Shown piece after piece: positions 55,363 to 64,000 of a stretch of DNA of 64,000 nucleotides. A program made the translations under genes and the position numbers. The notes beneath the pieces were generated by a model. It was not told the origin of the DNA, ran no database searches, and saw only the letters and a list, made by a program, of their open reading frames with translations. Position 1 is the first letter of the stretch, and every line of letters begins with the position of its first letter. The stretch lies in NCBI RefSeq assembly GCF_030068605.1, contig NZ_JASJOU010000001.1, positions 372,001 to 436,000 of the forward strand, written 5' to 3'. Origin of the DNA: Xanthocytophaga agilis (GTDB taxonomy: Bacteria > Bacteroidota > Bacteroidia > Cytophagales > 172606-1).

Positions 55363-56952
55363 TCATCTGGCAATTTCTTTTACAGGCTTTAGTTGATTAT
55401 TGCGTTTTTCTGTTTTACGTAGGTAACTAAAAATTCCCAAGCTTACAATGCCAGTAAGTAACCAGAACAAATCTACTCCCAATACAGTATATTGTTTTGT
55501 AGAAAGTGCTTTTCCAATCCAGTCACCTGTTACAATACTATTAGACAAGGGTACTACTAAAGAGAGTATACCACCCATAAGCAAAGTAAAACGTGTTAAG
55601 CGGGACTCCGTTCTATAAAAGTAGCTGCAAATAGAAATAGCTAACCAGCCTCCAAAAAACAGGGAATTAACAATAGTAAATCTATTGCTCAGTTGAAACG
55701 GAACAAGTTGTTCTGAAATAAACAGAAGTGCTATAGCTGGATATAAACCAAAGCAAATAGCCAAATACCACATCGTTACTTTATGATGAAATCGTTTTTG
55801 CTGGTCTGTATATTCTTTTTTGTTGCGGGCCTCTTTCCAGATTAAAATCCCACTAATCAGAACAAAGCAGGTTAACAGTGCCAGGATGAAATAAATAATC
55901 TTTACTAGTATACCTCCAAAGGTGCCAAAATGTATTCTGCCAATTCCGAATAATACAGATTGTACATAGGTTTTATTACCAGGCATGGATTCTATTAACT
56001 TTTTACCATCTATTAAGCTGTACGAAACCAGTCCGTCTCCTGTAAAGCTTTGTGCATCTTTTAACATAAATGTTATATGTGCATCTTCCTTTTTATAGTG
56101 CTTTAAGCCAATCAGGTTAATCTCAAATCCAGGATATTCATGTTGTACTTTTGTTACAAATTGATTGATCGAAAGATGGTTGGATACAGTCTGGGCATTT
56201 TCTTTCAATACAATACCTTCATTTGGACGTATAGCACTAATCACTTTCTGTTGATTCCCTCCAAAAAATACGAGGACTGTTGGCAATAGAATAAGAATGG
56301 ATAAAATATAAAATGCACCTGTGATTGCATATAGCAGTTGAAAAGGTAATCCTAAGATTCCTAATACTGTATGGGCATTTGTCCAGAGTTGCTTCCAGGA
56401 ACCTTTTAGTGAGAATCCATAAAATTTGGTAACAATATTTCGCCAATGGATAAGTACGCCCGTCAGTGTGGCAAACAAAAAAAATAATGACACAAACCCT
56501 GCTATGTATCTACCTAGGCCCGGCAGTTGATCCAGGAAATGCAGCCTGTATAACGTTTCGCCAGTAGTGGTTTTAAGTTCTTTGCTAAACGCTTGGTTGA
56601 CTGGTGAATAGGTTCCCCGAAAATGTTCTTCTTGGTGACTGGCGGTCTGAATATGCCCACTTACCCATATATCCGGACGCGTATAGGATGGTGTTGTTAA
56701 ATACGTGTCATCACTCCAGTCAAAATTGGGAATGACACTTTTAACTTTTTGTAGTGTAGTGTCATAATCTATAGGTTTACCCGTATAGTATCGGGCTGCT
56801 GGATTTTCCCATTTGTAAAATTCATCCCGAAATAACGTGAAAGCTCCTGCAAAGAAAATGATATAAAGTGCTACACTGATTACAATTCCAGAAACTGTAT
56901 GGGTATGAAATAAAATGTTGTAAGCTCGGTTAGGCAGACCAGAGAATTTCAT
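55363..56952 (-). CDS. PepSY-TM domain protein, putative ferric/siderophore reductase
   Basis: 529 residues. Four to five transmembrane segments, starting with HTHTVSGIVISVALYIIFFAGAF. Two PepSY-type regions are visible (KWENPAARYYTGKPIDYDT, FDINLIG-like segment near FEINLIGLKHYKKEDAHIT). His pairs in membrane helices (IHWRN, NAHTVLGILG, HFGTFGGILVK, HHKVTMWYLA) suggest heme b coordination. Such proteins act as inner-membrane ferric-siderophore reductases in TonB-linked iron uptake. No TonB receptor is nearby in the window. Confidence 0.8.
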   Translation of the reverse strand: MKFSGLPNRAYNILFHTHTVSGIVISVALYIIFFAGAFTLFRDEFYKWENPAARYYTGKPIDYDTTLQKVKSVIPNFDWSDDTYLTTPSYTRPDIWVSGHIQTASHQEEHFRGTYSPVNQAFSKELKTTTGETLYRLHFLDQLPGLGRYIAGFVSLFFLFATLTGVLIHWRNIVTKFYGFSLKGSWKQLWTNAHTVLGILGLPFQLLYAITGAFYILSILILLPTVLVFFGGNQQKVISAIRPNEGIVLKENAQTVSNHLSINQFVTKVQHEYPGFEINLIGLKHYKKEDAHITFMLKDAQSFTGDGLVSYSLIDGKKLIESMPGNKTYVQSVLFGIGRIHFGTFGGILVKIIYFILALLTCFVLISGILIWKEARNKKEYTDQQKRFHHKVTMWYLAICFGLYPAIALLFISEQLVPFQLSNRFTIVNSLFFGGWLAISICSYFYRTESRLTRFTLLMGGILSLVVPLSNSIVTGDWIGKALSTKQYTVLGVDLFWLLTGIVSLGIFSYLRKTEKRNNQLKPVKEIAR

Positions 56953-56955
56953 AAG

Positions 56956-57249
56956 TTAACGAAGCCAAAAGGTTATACTTGAAAAGATACAGATAAGCAA
57001 AAGATAGACTCCCCATATTTTCCAGCCATTTTGTGCCAGAAAAGGGACAATCATCAAAATACCCCATAGCAGAAAGAGAGTAAATGTGGCTGTAAGCATT
57101 ACTATATTTCTGTCAGGTAATATGGTGGCTAGAAAAAGATGAAAGGTGATGGAAACAAAATATCCACCCAATACCGCTGCAGATATTTTTAATGTCCGTT
57201 GTCCGGGTGTCGTCAGATATTCTTTTTTTGCTGGCATATGGAAAATCAT
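56956..57249 (-). CDS. Small membrane protein of the PepSY cassette (DUF3649-like)
   Basis: 97 residues with three hydrophobic segments (ISAAVLGGYFVSITFHLFLA, VMLTATFTLFLLWGILMI, IWGVYLLLICIFSSITFW). Its position and size match the DUF3649-type iron-uptake partner commonly found with PepSY-TM proteins. Its ATG overlaps the TGA of the upstream small gene by 4 bp and it ends 3 bp before the PepSY gene start. Confidence 0.6.
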   Translation of the reverse strand: MIFHMPAKKEYLTTPGQRTLKISAAVLGGYFVSITFHLFLATILPDRNIVMLTATFTLFLLWGILMIVPFLAQNGWKIWGVYLLLICIFSSITFWLR

Positions 57250-57497
57250 GAATGAGATAGCTTATTTACTAAGTGACATAGTAGTTGCATCAGAGAAAGA
57301 ATACAACTGTAAACTAATAGACTTATAATCAATCCACTTATCCATCCCCATTGCCAAACCCAGTTGCTTGTTCCTAGTACAATAAATATCCAGCTTATGA
57401 AGCCAGGAATTGAAATTTTGTAAAATGTTGAAGGATAATAACGGGAACCAGAATATTGTATCCAGATACCGAGGCTTAATAGAAAGAGTGTTATCAT
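57246..57497 (-). CDS. Small membrane protein of the PepSY cassette (DUF3325-like)
   Basis: 83 residues, with two or three predicted helices (ITLFLLSLGIWIQYSG, GFISWIFIVLGTSNWVWQWG, ISGLIISLLVYSCILSLMQLL). In other bacteria a DUF3325-type protein accompanies DUF3649 and PepSY-TM genes. The pattern match is weak. The 4-bp ATGA overlap with the next gene supports coding and coupling. Confidence 0.55.
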   Translation of the reverse strand: MITLFLLSLGIWIQYSGSRYYPSTFYKISIPGFISWIFIVLGTSNWVWQWGWISGLIISLLVYSCILSLMQLLCHLVNKLSHS

Positions 57498-57629
57498 ATA
57501 GTATCAGAAATATACGCAATATGTCCTTTGTTTAGAATTGATCCAAATTAAAAGAAGCATTTGTGAAAATTTATGCTGCAATGCACATATCCACCAGTAG
57601 TAAGACGTGCTTCTATACAAAAGTTTTTT

Positions 57630-57935
57630 AGTGAAGGCAGGATTGGGCAATCAATCCGTGAAGAACTTTTTTATAATCCAATCATTTGGATTTTTGAGTA
57701 GAGTTTTGGTCACTTTTCCAGTCTGCGCATAGTTCATTGCAAAAGACAACTTTGTGAAGGCAAGGCAGGCTTGCTGGTTGGCTGAGGAATTACGTATAAC
57801 TCTAATCACATTTGGTTTTGACAAGAGTTTCGATCATTTTTGTGTTTGCGCTTAACTCACGGCAAATTATTTTCTGACCGGAACTCCGATCACTTTTTTG
57901 TCTTGCGCATAGTTCACCGCAAAACAAAATCTGAT
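57630..57935. repeat. Degenerate tandem repeat block
   Basis: Two units of about 124 bp (each starting GTGAAGGCA at 57631 and 57754) and a partial third. A 42-44 bp core recurs at 57701-57744, 57825-57866 and 57881-57924, with the shared pattern GAgTTyyGATCACTTTT / TTGCGCATAGTTCACcGCAAAA. No open frame runs through it. Confidence 0.7.
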
Positions 57936-58099
57936 TGGAATTTACCGCACTAGCATATTTGTAGTGAATAATGTGTAACTAAACTTTAGCCATGAAGCAC
58001 ATCCCGTAACGGTGGGATAAATGCAAGATCCATTGTAAGTCTAGTACACATTGGGTTGGACATATAAGTCTCTATCCAAAATTAGGAGACACCTGTATA
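57936..58099. other. Intergenic stretch beyond the repeat block
   Basis: Between the repeats and the sucC terminator there is a short inverted pair (ATCCC / GGGAT around 58004-58020), but no supported gene. Confidence 0.4.
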
Positions 58100-58138
58100 A
58101 AAACAGAAAGCCTCTTATCATAAGAGGCTTTCTGTTTT
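58100..58138 (-). terminator. Terminator of sucC
   Basis: A perfect 18-bp stem (58100-58117 and 58121-58138) with a 3-nt loop and a T-run on the minus strand, 17 bp after the sucC stop. Confidence 0.85.
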
Positions 58139-58154
58139 GGTATTATTAGTATGA

Positions 58155-59351
58155 TTATACAGTCTTGAGCACATCTGTTACTCTTGCTGCTGCATCTTTT
58201 AACTGAACAGCAGAGAATACTTTCAGACCTGATTCATCAATGATACGGGCACCCTCTTCAGCGTTGGTTCCTTGCAGACGAACGATAATAGGTACTTTTA
58301 TATCTCCGATTTTCTTGTAAGCTTCAACCACACCATTGGCAACACGGTCACAACGAACGATACCACCAAAGATGTTGATCAGAATAGCTTTTACATTTGG
58401 ATCTTTCAGGATGATACGAAAACCTGCTTCTACTGTTTGTGCATTAGCTCCACCACCTACATCAAGGAAGTTGGCAGGTTCACCACCTGATAATTTGATA
58501 ATATCCATAGTAGCCATAGCCAGACCAGCACCGTTTACCATACAACCTACGTTACCATCCAGTTTCACGTAGTTCAGACCAGACTGGCTCGCTTCGATTT
58601 CCAGAGGATCTTCTTCGTTCAGGTCACGCAGATCTGCATAGTTTGTATGACGATACAATGCGTTGTCGTCCAGGTTTACTTTTGCATCTACAGCTAATAT
58701 CTTGTTGTCTGAGGTTTTCAACACAGGGTTGATTTCAAACATAGAAGAATCTGTTTCTACATACGCACGGTACAAAGCAGTGATGAATTTCACCATCTCT
58801 TTGAATGCTTCGCCTTCAAGACCTAAGCCAAAGGCTACTTTACGTGCCTGAAATGGTTGCAGACCAATTACAGGGTCAATCCATTCTTTTACGATTTTGT
58901 CAGGGTGATGCTCTGCTACTTCTTCTATATCCATACCACCCTCAGTACTTGCCATAATTACATTGCAAGACTTACCACGATCTAAAAGAATACTCAGATA
59001 ATATTCTTTCGGTTCTGAAGGACCAGGATAGTATACATCCTGAGCAATCAACACCTTATGTACTTTTTTTCCTTCAGGGCCTGTCTGATGAGTAATCAAC
59101 TGCATTCCCAGAATATTTTTGGCTTTCTCTCGTACCTCTTCAAAATTTTTAGCCACTTTCACTCCGCCTCCTTTTCCGCGTCCACCAGCGTGGATCTGGG
59201 CTTTTACTACATAGAAATTAGTGCCGGTTTTTTCGTGCAACTGACGTGCTGCTTCTACAGCCTCATCAGGAGTATTGACAACAATACCTTCCTGAACACG
59301 AACGCCGTAACTTTTCAGAATGTCTTTGCCTTGATATTCGTGAATGTTCAT
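58155..59351 (-). CDS. sucC: Succinyl-CoA synthetase subunit beta (ADP-forming)
   Basis: 398 residues, the usual length. Signatures: [35 protein letters not shown] (ATP-grasp), [22 protein letters not shown], and [27 protein letters not shown] with the substrate and CoA contacts. It makes ATP from ADP and succinyl-CoA in the citric acid cycle. The alpha subunit gene (sucD) is not in the window, so the two subunits are not adjacent here. A -7 like element (TAGTTTTG) lies 46 bp upstream. Confidence 0.96.
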   Translation of the reverse strand: MNIHEYQGKDILKSYGVRVQEGIVVNTPDEAVEAARQLHEKTGTNFYVVKAQIHAGGRGKGGGVKVAKNFEEVREKAKNILGMQLITHQTGPEGKKVHKVLIAQDVYYPGPSEPKEYYLSILLDRGKSCNVIMASTEGGMDIEEVAEHHPDKIVKEWIDPVIGLQPFQARKVAFGLGLEGEAFKEMVKFITALYRAYVETDSSMFEINPVLKTSDNKILAVDAKVNLDDNALYRHTNYADLRDLNEEDPLEIEASQSGLNYVKLDGNVGCMVNGAGLAMATMDIIKLSGGEPANFLDVGGGANAQTVEAGFRIILKDPNVKAILINIFGGIVRCDRVANGVVEAYKKIGDIKVPIIVRLQGTNAEEGARIIDESGLKVFSAVQLKDAAARVTDVLKTV

Positions 59352-59735
59352 TATTGAATAACTAGTTAAAGGTTACAACTGATGGATTAAGAATTACAAA
59401 ACTATATCAAATGGAGTGAAGCTTTACTGGAAAGTCTCGGCGCGAATCTAAACAATAATCATTTAGAAAGAAAAGCGAAGTTTTATTTTTCAGTTTACTG
59501 TAAAGCTGTTTCTTCCTATAAAGGCACAAAGATAGAAATACATTAATATGATTTTCAATCTGTTTACTTTTTCTCTTGTTGCCAACTAATGAATAGAAAA
59601 TGATTAAAAAAATCATACTGGAAAAATAAAAAATGATAGATTCATACTTTCAATACTACTTATCCGTACAAGGGTAGCAGACACCAAAATATTACTAAGC
59701 CAAACCCATTATTCATACTTTAACTATTAGAACTT
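59352..59735. other. AT-rich intergenic region upstream of sucC and the YbjN-like gene
   Basis: 384 bp between divergent genes. I see no supported gene. A minus-strand open frame at 59407-59616 is low-complexity and basic, without a recognisable domain. Confidence 0.4.
59397..59404 (-). promoter_or_regulatory. Candidate -7 element of sucC
   Basis: CAAAACTA on the plus strand is TAGTTTTG on the minus strand, matching TAnnTTTG, 46 bp before the sucC start. There is no TTTG at -33, so this is tentative. Confidence 0.3.
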
Positions 59736-60197
59736 ATGAGTGCAAATCCGCAATCTGTTAGCCCTCAAGTAGAGAAGGTTACTGAAATGATCCATCAATA
59801 TGCAGAATCTGTTGGCTTAACACGCGAACAGGTATTTAATTCGGAAAAGAAAACCTGGCGCTGGCGTATCGGATCAGCCTATATTGATATCTTTATTCAG
59901 ACTATCCGTTTTGAAAACGGAACCTCCCGTGATTATCTGCGCATTTTCTCTGCATTAATGCAAATTCCTGCCAATGATCTGCTGAAGTTTTATCGCCATC
60001 TACTTGAACTCAATGATTCAAAGTTAGGAGTGAAGCTTACTATCATGCCAAACAGCAACTGGGTATATGCTACCTATGAGCGGGATATTCGGGGTATGGA
60101 TTATCACGAACTGGCAACTTGTATAGCCGATCTGGAATATTGGGCTGATTTACTGGATGATGAACTGAAAAATACATTTCCAAATTGGTCGAACTAA
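59736..60197 (+). CDS. YbjN-like protein
   Basis: 153 residues, no signal peptide. The YbjN/T3SS-chaperone-like fold is indicated by the alpha-beta layout WRWRIGSAYIDIFIQTIRFENGTSRDYLRIFSALMQIP, with the helix LLKFYRHLLELNDSKLGVKL and a C-terminal helix (DYHELATCIADLEYWADLLDDEL). The protein should be cytosolic. Family members have stress or multidrug-related roles in some bacteria, but no defined biochemical activity. A terminator follows it. Confidence 0.82.
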   Translation: MSANPQSVSPQVEKVTEMIHQYAESVGLTREQVFNSEKKTWRWRIGSAYIDIFIQTIRFENGTSRDYLRIFSALMQIPANDLLKFYRHLLELNDSKLGVKLTIMPNSNWVYATYERDIRGMDYHELATCIADLEYWADLLDDELKNTFPNWSN

Positions 60198-60222
60198 TTT
60201 TTGCAACAAATAGACATTTTGT

Positions 60223-60257
60223 AAAACACCATTCTTAAAAAAGAGTGGTGTTTTTTA
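60223..60257 (+). terminator. Terminator of the YbjN-like gene
   Basis: AAAACACCATTCTT pairs with AAGAGTGGTGTTTT (one G-T pair), ending in six Ts. Confidence 0.8.
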
Positions 60258-60313
60258 TTGTATGCATTCTTGTATTTTTACGCTGTTTTTATCATCCTAT
60301 TTTATTTCCGTTT

Positions 60314-60961
60314 ATGAGACCATTATTTGTTGTGAGTATAGTCTTTCTGGCAACTATTTTTTTATGCAATGCCCAAATCCCTCAAACTCATTATGTAACA
60401 GTTAAAGATATCACAGCTAAAAAGATAAAATACAAAGGGAATTTTATTCAGGCTTTGAGTTGGGAAGACAAAAATGGTGAAAACCTGATTATACTCACCG
60501 AAACTGAAATGAAAGAGGGTAAAGAGGAAAAGGATGGAAGAAGTAAAGAATTATATGCTTTTCATTGTATTGATAAAAGTACCAATACTTTTCAGCAGCT
60601 TCGTCAAATCTACGATTTTGAGAAAGACTGCCCATTTGATGTAATGGTAGGGCATATTGCAGGATCGTTGTCTGTAACAGACCTGGACAAAGACGGCTTT
60701 GCCGAAATAACCTTTTTGTATACAGTAGGATGTAGAAGTGATGTAAGTCCCGATGTATTGAAACTGATGATGCTTGAGAATGGGGAGAAATACGCGATTC
60801 GGGGTCGGACTGTTTTATATGAAAATGGCTCACCTATGAAAGATTATGCTGAAACTCCTGCTAAAGTAGTAGATGCCTTATTCAGTAAAGCACCCAAAGC
60901 CTTTCTGGATTATGCGAATAAGCAATGGGAAAAGTTTAAAATAGTAAAGATGGGAGAGTAG
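60314..60961 (+). CDS. Secreted protein of the M949_RS01915-like group
   Basis: 215 residues from the internal Met that begins a signal peptide (MRPLFVVSIVFLATIFLCNAQ). Beta-rich region with YVTVKDITAKKIKYKG, FDVMVGHIAGSLSVTDLDKDGFAEITFLYTVGCRSDVSPD and KLMMLENGEKYAIRGRT. The SVTDLDKDGFAEI segment resembles a single FG-GAP-like calcium loop. It matches proteins annotated in databases as the M949_RS01915 family linked to surface polysaccharide biosynthesis, though no activity is established. It is likely periplasmic. Confidence 0.65.
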   Translation: MRPLFVVSIVFLATIFLCNAQIPQTHYVTVKDITAKKIKYKGNFIQALSWEDKNGENLIILTETEMKEGKEEKDGRSKELYAFHCIDKSTNTFQQLRQIYDFEKDCPFDVMVGHIAGSLSVTDLDKDGFAEITFLYTVGCRSDVSPDVLKLMMLENGEKYAIRGRTVLYENGSPMKDYAETPAKVVDALFSKAPKAFLDYANKQWEKFKIVKMGE

Positions 60962-61029
60962 TTACCCTTGTTAGTTTGGTAAAGAGCTTTCTGGTATTAT
61001 AAAATCTGTTCATTTTTTAGTTTATACAA

Positions 61030-62127
61030 GTGAAGTCATCCCGTTTTTTTGCCTATCTGCAACTGATGCGCCCGGCTAATATTGTCACTGCAATGGCTGA
61101 TATTTTAGCAGGGGTAGCAGTGGCTTGGTTTTCTCTATTTAGTAGCGAATATGGAAATATTGGAGAGTTTATTGGTGTTAAGATAAAGACAGAAGGGCCA
61201 GCTTCAGGGGTCTTTCAATCTATTGCCGAAAAATACTGGAAAGAGTTTTTTGTATTGGAGATGAATTATCTTTCTATCCTTTTCTTATTACTTTCAACTA
61301 TTGGTTTATATGGAGGAGGAGTTGTATTTAATGATGTATTTGATGCAAAACTAGATGCTGTAGAACGGCCAGAACGTTCCATCCCTAGTGGGAGAGCATC
61401 TTTACGTGGTGCTACAATATTAGGAAGCGTTTTATTGATATTTGGGATTGGTTTCGCATTTTTGGTGTCACCATTAAGTGGTGTAGTGGCTATTTTGACG
61501 GCTTTCTGTGCATTACTCTATAACAAGATAGGCAAACATCAGTCATGGGGGCCGTTAAATATGGGTTTGTGTAGGGGACTAAATTTGTTTTTAGGCACGA
61601 CCATTTTTTATCCGTTTCTACTTTCTTTCTTTCAATTTGAAAACTATCTCAAAGAAGAAAATATACTTATTGAAAGTTCTTCAATTATTTCTGGATTGCA
61701 AATAAATACTCCCAGTGTCGATAAATGGTATATCTGCCTTATTCCCATTATCTATATATCTGCTATTACCTCCGTGAGTAGAGGTGAAGTTCATGGGGGG
61801 AGTAAGAGGTCGTTTTATATTCCTTTCTTCTTATATGGGATCGTAATCCTATCTATTTGTGTATTAGCATTTATCTCAGGAACACCTCTTTGGCAAAGTC
61901 TTCCTTTTTTAGTATTTTTCATTTACCTGATATTTCCGCCATTAATTCGTGCTTATAATGATCCTCAACCTCGTAATATTGGGCTGGCAGTAAAGGCGGG
62001 TGTAATCTCATTAATTGTAATGGATGCTTCTATTGCGGCTGTATTTGCGGGAGGGATCTATGGGTTGATTGTACTGGTTTTACTTCCGTTATCACGTTTT
62101 TTAGCGAAATATTTTGCTGTAACATAA
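61030..62127 (+). CDS. EboC-like UbiA-family prenyltransferase
   Basis: 365 residues from a GTG start at 61030. The opening YLQLMRPANIVTAMADILAG is typical of EboC. Multiple transmembrane helices and the UbiA Asp motif NDVFDAKLDAVERPERSIPSG are present. The second motif is SRGEVHGGSKRS, not the usual second Asp-rich motif, as in EboC proteins. EboC acts in the ebo pathway that helps move precursors of secondary metabolites across the inner membrane. The other ebo genes are absent here. Confidence 0.75.
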   Translation: MKSSRFFAYLQLMRPANIVTAMADILAGVAVAWFSLFSSEYGNIGEFIGVKIKTEGPASGVFQSIAEKYWKEFFVLEMNYLSILFLLLSTIGLYGGGVVFNDVFDAKLDAVERPERSIPSGRASLRGATILGSVLLIFGIGFAFLVSPLSGVVAILTAFCALLYNKIGKHQSWGPLNMGLCRGLNLFLGTTIFYPFLLSFFQFENYLKEENILIESSSIISGLQINTPSVDKWYICLIPIIYISAITSVSRGEVHGGSKRSFYIPFFLYGIVILSICVLAFISGTPLWQSLPFLVFFIYLIFPPLIRAYNDPQPRNIGLAVKAGVISLIVMDASIAAVFAGGIYGLIVLVLLPLSRFLAKYFAVT

Positions 62128-62198
62128 TCGCAGGTACACTTTTTTAGATCTGATTACCCAAATCATACAAATCGGTGATCAGGTCAATGTAACTGCAT

Positions 62199-62504
62199 AT
62201 GAAAAAGAACTTTTTTGTAAAAGAATACCTCATTTCTTTTGATCATGAAAAGGCTATTACTGTTGTGCAAACATCCTCTATATCTACTATAGAAGTGGAT
62301 TTTGAACAAATAGAAAAACAGCTTCCTATTGGATCAAAGATTAATCAGTCAACGGTACAGACAGTTGTCAAAGGAGATAAATTTATTGTTTATGGAGAAT
62401 ATTCCAGGATAGAACCTGAGTTCTCTGAACCTGCTGTTGCTACAGAGACTATTGAATTAAAAGAGGTTTTGGGAGATGAGACCATTCTTCCTTCTGTAAA
62501 CTGA
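62199..62504 (+). CDS. Small hypothetical protein
   Basis: 101 residues, acidic, without a signal peptide or membrane helix. Patterns include MKKNFFVKEYLISFDHEKA, IEVDFEQIEKQLPIG and IELKEVLGDETIL. I do not recognise a family. It starts 71 bp after the EboC-like gene on the same strand and may be co-transcribed with it. Coding is likely from length and composition, but not proven. Confidence 0.45.
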   Translation: MKKNFFVKEYLISFDHEKAITVVQTSSISTIEVDFEQIEKQLPIGSKINQSTVQTVVKGDKFIVYGEYSRIEPEFSEPAVATETIELKEVLGDETILPSVN

Positions 62505-62544
62505 TTATCAGTAGTTAATTATTAACTGGTGATGAATAATTGAG

Positions 62545-62582
62545 GGAATAAAAGTTAACTGTCTACTAAATGCTTTTATTCC
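62545..62582. terminator. Possible convergent hairpin
   Basis: GGAATAAAAG (62545-62554) pairs with CTTTTATTCC (62573-62582). It lies between convergent genes, but T-runs are weak. Confidence 0.4.
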
Positions 62583-62612
62583 TTTCCTATATAGGATTTG
62601 GGAAAAATAGTA

Positions 62613-63878
62613 TCATCCAGCAATTTCTTGTAGTGCCTTTACAAATGTATCCAGTTCCTGAGTGGATGTATATACGTGAGGCGTTACCCGAATACCTGCT
62701 ACTCCCGGACGATCAATGGCTACTGTAAAGATTTTGTATTTACTCATAAGCAGCTTGGCTAATTCGTCTGGTTTTTTGCCTTTGACATGTACATTAGCGA
62801 TTGCACACGATCGTTGTGGATCAGCAGGGGTGTTCAGTACGATATTCGGATGGTTACGAACCTGATCTGTCCAATAACGTTGCAGATAACGCAAACGCGC
62901 TTCTTTACGCTGAATACCTATTTTTTCGTGGAAGCGTATAGCATCCTGTATAGCCAGATCTGTAGCTACCGGATGAGTGCCTGTGTGATTGAGTTTACGA
63001 ATATCATCGTCTTTGAATCCCATATCGCCAAATAGTTGCCAGATACCTGGAATTTTTTCTTTTCTCACATAGAGAATACCTGCTCCCAGTGGTGTGCCCA
63101 GCCATTTGTGTAAACTACTACCATAATAATCACAACCCAGATCTGAAATCTTGAAGTCAAGGTGTCCAAAGGCATGGGCTCCGTCTACCAGCACCTCTAC
63201 ATTATGATGATGAGCCATATCTGCAATTTTACGAACAGGCAAAATCTGACCAGTAATATTTACAATCTGACATACCATTAACATGCGTGTTTTGCTGGTA
63301 ATCATCTTCTCATACAGGCTTACTATTTCTTCGTCGGATTTGGGATGATTGGGAATGGAAACCAGTTTATTGACAATTCCATATCTACGTGCCTGTAGTG
63401 CAAACATGTCCAGCATGGCGCCATAATCCTGTTCAGCCATAATGACTTCATCTCCTGCCTTCCAGGTAATACCGGAGATAACAGTATCTAGTGATTCCGT
63501 TGTATTGCGGGTAATGATCAACTCTTCAGGTGTACATCCAAGCAAACGCGCTAATTCGTTCCGAGCTACAAGTTTATCGTCCGTCATACGTGTACGCATA
63601 TAATAAGAGGAGACCGCATTGACCTGACGGATATGTTCTATGTATTTTTCCAGTACTTCTGTTGCAGCCAAGGAATAATATCCGTTTTCAAGCTGAATAA
63701 AATCCGGAGTTACTGTATAGCCTTTTCGTATTTGTCCCCAAAACTCTTCCTTCTTTGCCAGTTCTGGAGCAGAAAGATGCGTTACTTGAGCAAACGTATT
63801 TTCCCAGTTTGACAAGGTAAGAGATCCACTGATCCCTGCAACAGACTTTAGGAACTGACGTTTAGAAAGTGATTTCAT
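62613..63878 (-). CDS. Tat-exported class V aminotransferase-fold protein
   Basis: 421 residues with a twin-arginine-like leader (MKSLSKRQFLKSVAGISGSLTLSNW). The PLP enzyme fold resembles isopenicillin N epimerase or cysteine desulfurase-like proteins. Seen are RNTTESLDTVISGITWKAGDEVIM, LMVCQIVNITGQILPV, VDGAHAFGHLDF with the Schiff-base region DYYGSSLHKWLGTPLGAGILYV (Lys in HKW), and C-terminal IRVTPHVYTSTQELD. It should act on an amino or sulphur-containing substrate in the periplasm. The substrate is unknown. Confidence 0.85.
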   Translation of the reverse strand: MKSLSKRQFLKSVAGISGSLTLSNWENTFAQVTHLSAPELAKKEEFWGQIRKGYTVTPDFIQLENGYYSLAATEVLEKYIEHIRQVNAVSSYYMRTRMTDDKLVARNELARLLGCTPEELIITRNTTESLDTVISGITWKAGDEVIMAEQDYGAMLDMFALQARRYGIVNKLVSIPNHPKSDEEIVSLYEKMITSKTRMLMVCQIVNITGQILPVRKIADMAHHHNVEVLVDGAHAFGHLDFKISDLGCDYYGSSLHKWLGTPLGAGILYVRKEKIPGIWQLFGDMGFKDDDIRKLNHTGTHPVATDLAIQDAIRFHEKIGIQRKEARLRYLQRYWTDQVRNHPNIVLNTPADPQRSCAIANVHVKGKKPDELAKLLMSKYKIFTVAIDRPGVAGIRVTPHVYTSTQELDTFVKALQEIAG

Positions 63879-64000
63879 ATAAAGTTTGTCTGGATGACCA
63901 TAAAAGAATTTGTGTAGGTAGAAGGAACGCTAAAAATAGAAAACGTTTTTTATTTCTTAAAATCATTGTCTGTAACAACCTAGTTTTTATCAATACATAC

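Noticed and set aside
59407..59616. Small basic frame upstream of sucC
   Set aside because: AT-driven composition and no homology pattern; likely chance.
1..64000. tRNA, rRNA, CRISPR arrays, transposases, integrases and phage genes
   Set aside because: I looked for typical sequences and gene families and found none. A tRNA or small RNA could still be missed without a covariance search.

Overview
The window looks like a stretch of chromosome from a Bacteroidota bacterium, most likely order Cytophagales (inference). Supporting signs are a SusC/SusD pair, exported Gfo/Idh/MocA oxidoreductases with twin-arginine leaders, FG-GAP/ASPIC-UnbV and vanadium-haloperoxidase proteins, an ECF sigma factor, AT-rich DNA (roughly 40% GC by eye), an almost complete lack of Shine-Dalgarno sequences, and a few TTTG/TAnnTTTG promoter-like sequences. 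I found no rRNA, tRNA, CRISPR array, transposase or prophage gene. About 53 genes are supported. The window opens inside a LytS-type sensor kinase.

Region by region. 1-6.2 kb: sensor kinase (cut), small membrane protein, PPP-type phosphatase, a DUF2262 + SMI1-like pair, an F420-type NADP oxidoreductase, pirin, and a Crp/Fnr regulator, with a 60-bp near-perfect palindrome between the last two. 6.3-17.6 kb: a lipoprotein, a four-PAS histidine kinase, GH29 alpha-L-fucosidase, a WalJ-like metallo-beta-lactamase, an AlkZ-like winged-helix protein and a GH92 alpha-mannosidase. 17.7-20.3 kb: an ECF sigma / anti-sigma / DUF4097 operon. 20.5-26.1 kb: two convergent exported sugar isomerase/epimerase-like TIM barrels, a divergent PlsC-like acyltransferase, AroA (TTG start) and a FucP-type sugar permease. 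26.4-38 kb: an FG-GAP/ASPIC-UnbV protein overlapping a vanadium haloperoxidase, then SusC (with an in-frame G9 tract), SusD and a GH109-type exported enzyme. 38-44 kb: RluA-type pseudouridine synthase, phosphoesterase, CysM, FolE overlapping a PTPS/QueD, an HD-PPAT fusion, and a fasciclin protein. 44.5-48.6 kb: three exported Gfo/Idh/MocA-type proteins downstream of a LacI-type operator palindrome. 48.6-57.5 kb: a lipoprotein, small membrane protein, ATP-grasp + acetyltransferase-like pair, LURP-one-like protein, alpha/beta hydrolase, AraC membrane regulator and a PepSY cassette. 57.5-64 kb: degenerate tandem repeats, SucC, YbjN-like protein, a secreted protein, an orphan EboC-like UbiA protein, a 101-aa unknown and an exported class V aminotransferase.

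Functionally the window is dominated by glycan handling: GH29, GH92, GH109, SusCD, FucP-type uptake, and exported isomerases and oxidoreductases. This would fit breakdown of fucose-, mannose- and GalNAc-containing glycoproteins or environmental glycans (inference). Housekeeping genes lie between these, so it is a dispersed set rather than one classical polysaccharide utilisation locus. The best candidates for under-described biology are the FG-GAP/haloperoxidase pair beside SusCD, the ATP-grasp/acetyltransferase cassette, the HD-PPAT fusion, the 60-bp palindrome, and the repeat block at 57.6-57.9 kb.
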